This document shows positions 4,841 through 5,907 of a stretch of DNA of 5,907 nt, one piece after another. Positions within the stretch are counted from its first letter, which is position 1. Each line of letters begins with the position of its first letter. A program made the translations under genes and the position numbers. The notes under the pieces are model-generated. The model was given only the letters and a program-made list of their open reading frames with translations, ran no database searches and was not told where the DNA came from. This DNA is from an uncultured Selenomonadales bacterium (GTDB lineage Bacteria; Bacillota; Negativicutes; Selenomonadales; Selenomonadaceae). The stretch lies in assembly GCA_947167555.1 (NCBI GenBank), contig CAMVIO010000135.1:1-5907 (forward strand), read 5' to 3'.

Positions 4841-5907
4841 ATGTTCAAGATAGATACCCTCGTCGACCATGAACGCATGTCCACGCAGGATCTCTTGCTT
4901 GCGATTGAGGCGGCGGTGCAGGATGGCGAGACGGAGTTTGAGATTGCTGCGTCGGGTCAGCATGACATCGGCGGACCGCTTTGGCACCCGGAGGGGAAGA
5001 CGCTGACGTTTCATGTGACAAACCCCGGCCAGCGCGTCGGCTGCATGTGCCTCGACAATACGGAGATCGTCGTGGACGGTCCGGCCTCCGCCGACGTGGG
5101 TTGGCTGAACGCGGGCGGTACGATTACCGTGCGCGGCGACGCCGGGGATACGGCGGGGCATTGCTCGGCCGGCGGCAAGATTTATATCGGCGGGCGCGGC
5201 GGGGCGCGCACCGGCTCGCTCATGAAGCACGATCCGCTCTATGAAGAGCCGGAACTTTGGATCTTAAAAAATGTCGGCAGTTTTTCTTTTGAATTCATGG
5301 GCGGCGGCCGTGCGGTGGTCTGCGGATGGGACAGCGAGGACTTTGTCTCAGTGCTTGGCGAGCGGCCCTGCGTAGGCATGGTGGGCGGCGTCGTCTATGT
5401 GCGCGGCCCGATCTCGGACGACTGCCCGTCGGATATCCGCTGCTCCGGCCTTGACGCGGACGACGTTTCTTTCCTGGAAAAGGGCATGGCGTCTTTCCTG
5501 GCCGCCGTCGGGAAGACGGAGCTCGTCTCGGAGCTTTCCGATTGGGACGAATGGAAGAAGCTCTGCCCGCTCACCTTTGAGGAAAAAATACCGGAGCCGC
5601 TGCCGGATCTCGCGGCGTTCCGTTCGGAAAGATGGGTGCCGGGCGGTATTTTCAGCGATGTGGCGAACGACGATTTCGCGGTGCTTCCGATTGTGAGCCG
5701 CGGGCTGTACCGCTTGCGCGTGCCGGTGTGGAACGGAACGGGGTGCCGAGACTGCCGGATTTGCGTCAATTCCTGCCCGGAAAAAGCGATCCGGCGCGTC
5801 GACGACGAAGACGGGAAAGGGCGATACGTTTCCGACGGCACGGAATGCATCGGCTGCGGCCTCTGCGCGGCGGTCTGCCCCTGCGGGGTTTGGCGGCTGC
5901 GCGAGAA
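4841..5907 (+). CDS. glutamate synthase GXGXG-domain subunit fused to C-terminal ferredoxin domain, 3'-truncated by window edge
   Basis: Open without a stop from ATG 4841 to the window end (355 codons seen). AGGGAGGA (4827-4834) overlaps the stop of the preceding gene and sits 6 nt before the ATG. Residues from about 40 to 190 form the GXGXG right-handed beta-helix that ends the large GltB chain: repeated turns such as VGWLNAGGTITVRGDAGDTA, SAGGKIYIGGRGG, FEFMGGGRAVVCGWDSED and VGMVGGVVYVRG. In glutamate synthase this domain is structural. A linker with SDWDEWKKLCPLTFEEK follows, and then two ferredoxin motifs: Cys302/305/308/312 (CRDCRICVNSCP) and Cys336/339/342/346 (CIGCGLCAAVCP), predicted to hold two [4Fe-4S] clusters. 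The gene may continue into a pyridine-nucleotide flavoprotein domain or stop soon after; the window cannot tell. Third gene of the operon, 12 nt after the FMN subunit. Confidence 0.88.
   Translation, partial: MFKIDTLVDHERMSTQDLLLAIEAAVQDGETEFEIAASGQHDIGGPLWHPEGKTLTFHVTNPGQRVGCMCLDNTEIVVDGPASADVGWLNAGGTITVRGDAGDTAGHCSAGGKIYIGGRGGARTGSLMKHDPLYEEPELWILKNVGSFSFEFMGGGRAVVCGWDSEDFVSVLGERPCVGMVGGVVYVRGPISDDCPSDIRCSGLDADDVSFLEKGMASFLAAVGKTELVSELSDWDEWKKLCPLTFEEKIPEPLPDLAAFRSERWVPGGIFSDVANDDFAVLPIVSRGLYRLRVPVWNGTGCRDCRICVNSCPEKAIRRVDDEDGKGRYVSDGTECIGCGLCAAVCPCGVWRLRE

Noticed and set aside
4166..5230. Long minus-strand open frame of 354 codons opposite the FMN and GXGXG genes
   Set aside because: It is antisense to two clearly recognised synthase genes, rich in Arg/Ala/His as expected from a shadow of G+C-rich coding DNA, and shows no family motif.
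1..5907. CRISPR array, tRNA, rRNA, insertion sequence or phage genes
   Set aside because: No spaced direct repeats, cloverleaf, ribosomal RNA sequence, transposase or integrase motif was seen on either strand.

Overview
The window reads as chromosomal DNA from a Gram-positive-lineage anaerobe. Gene starts carry very strong purine Shine-Dalgarno (SD) sequences, two of them the identical string AGGGGGGATT. The glutamate synthase is of the split, archaeal-like type and is loaded with iron-sulfur motifs, as found in anaerobic Firmicutes. A Negativicutes-like host (Selenomonas/Veillonella relatives) fits the moderately high G+C and the style of the HicB, but this is inference and the sequence does not prove the taxon.

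Layout: (1) 1-615 (+) is the 3' part of a von Willebrand factor A (vWA) domain protein; its 5' end, with the first metal-binding loop, lies outside the window. (2) 617-1244 (+) is a type II toxin-antitoxin cassette, hicA (GTG 682) then hicB (GTG 885). It has a candidate promoter at 617-645 and an inverted repeat at 632-647 covering the -10 box. (3) 1246-1298 is a perfect 24-bp stem with a 5-nt loop between convergent genes, best read as a bidirectional terminator. (4) 1342-1878 (-) is a GNAT-family acetyltransferase with its own promoter at 1918-1946. (5) 1879-2135 is a divergent intergenic region with promoters facing both ways, an inverted repeat, and a terminator-like hairpin in the leader of the rightward operon. 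(6) 2136-5907 (+) is a three-gene glutamate synthase operon: class II glutamine amidotransferase subunit; FMN-domain subunit with an N-terminal 2x[4Fe-4S] ferredoxin module; and GXGXG-domain subunit with a C-terminal 2x[4Fe-4S] ferredoxin module, cut by the window end.

How the parts work together: the operon splits the domains of the large bacterial glutamate synthase chain over three tightly packed genes (13-nt overlap, then a 12-nt gap). The first subunit should release ammonia from glutamine. The second should condense it with 2-oxoglutarate on FMN. The ferredoxin modules should bring in electrons, from free ferredoxin or from a flavoprotein encoded further downstream. The promoter is strong (extended -10), and the only transcript reaching the leader hairpin comes from it, so the operon is probably controlled by attenuation. 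The HicAB cassette is visibly more A+T-rich than the glt genes, and its antitoxin lacks the usual C-terminal DNA-binding domain.

No rRNA, tRNA, CRISPR array, insertion sequence or attachment site was seen. The most unusual items are the glt leader hairpin, the shortened HicB beside an operator-like repeat, and the ferredoxin modules on two different synthase subunits. None of these amounts to a clearly new system on the sequence alone.
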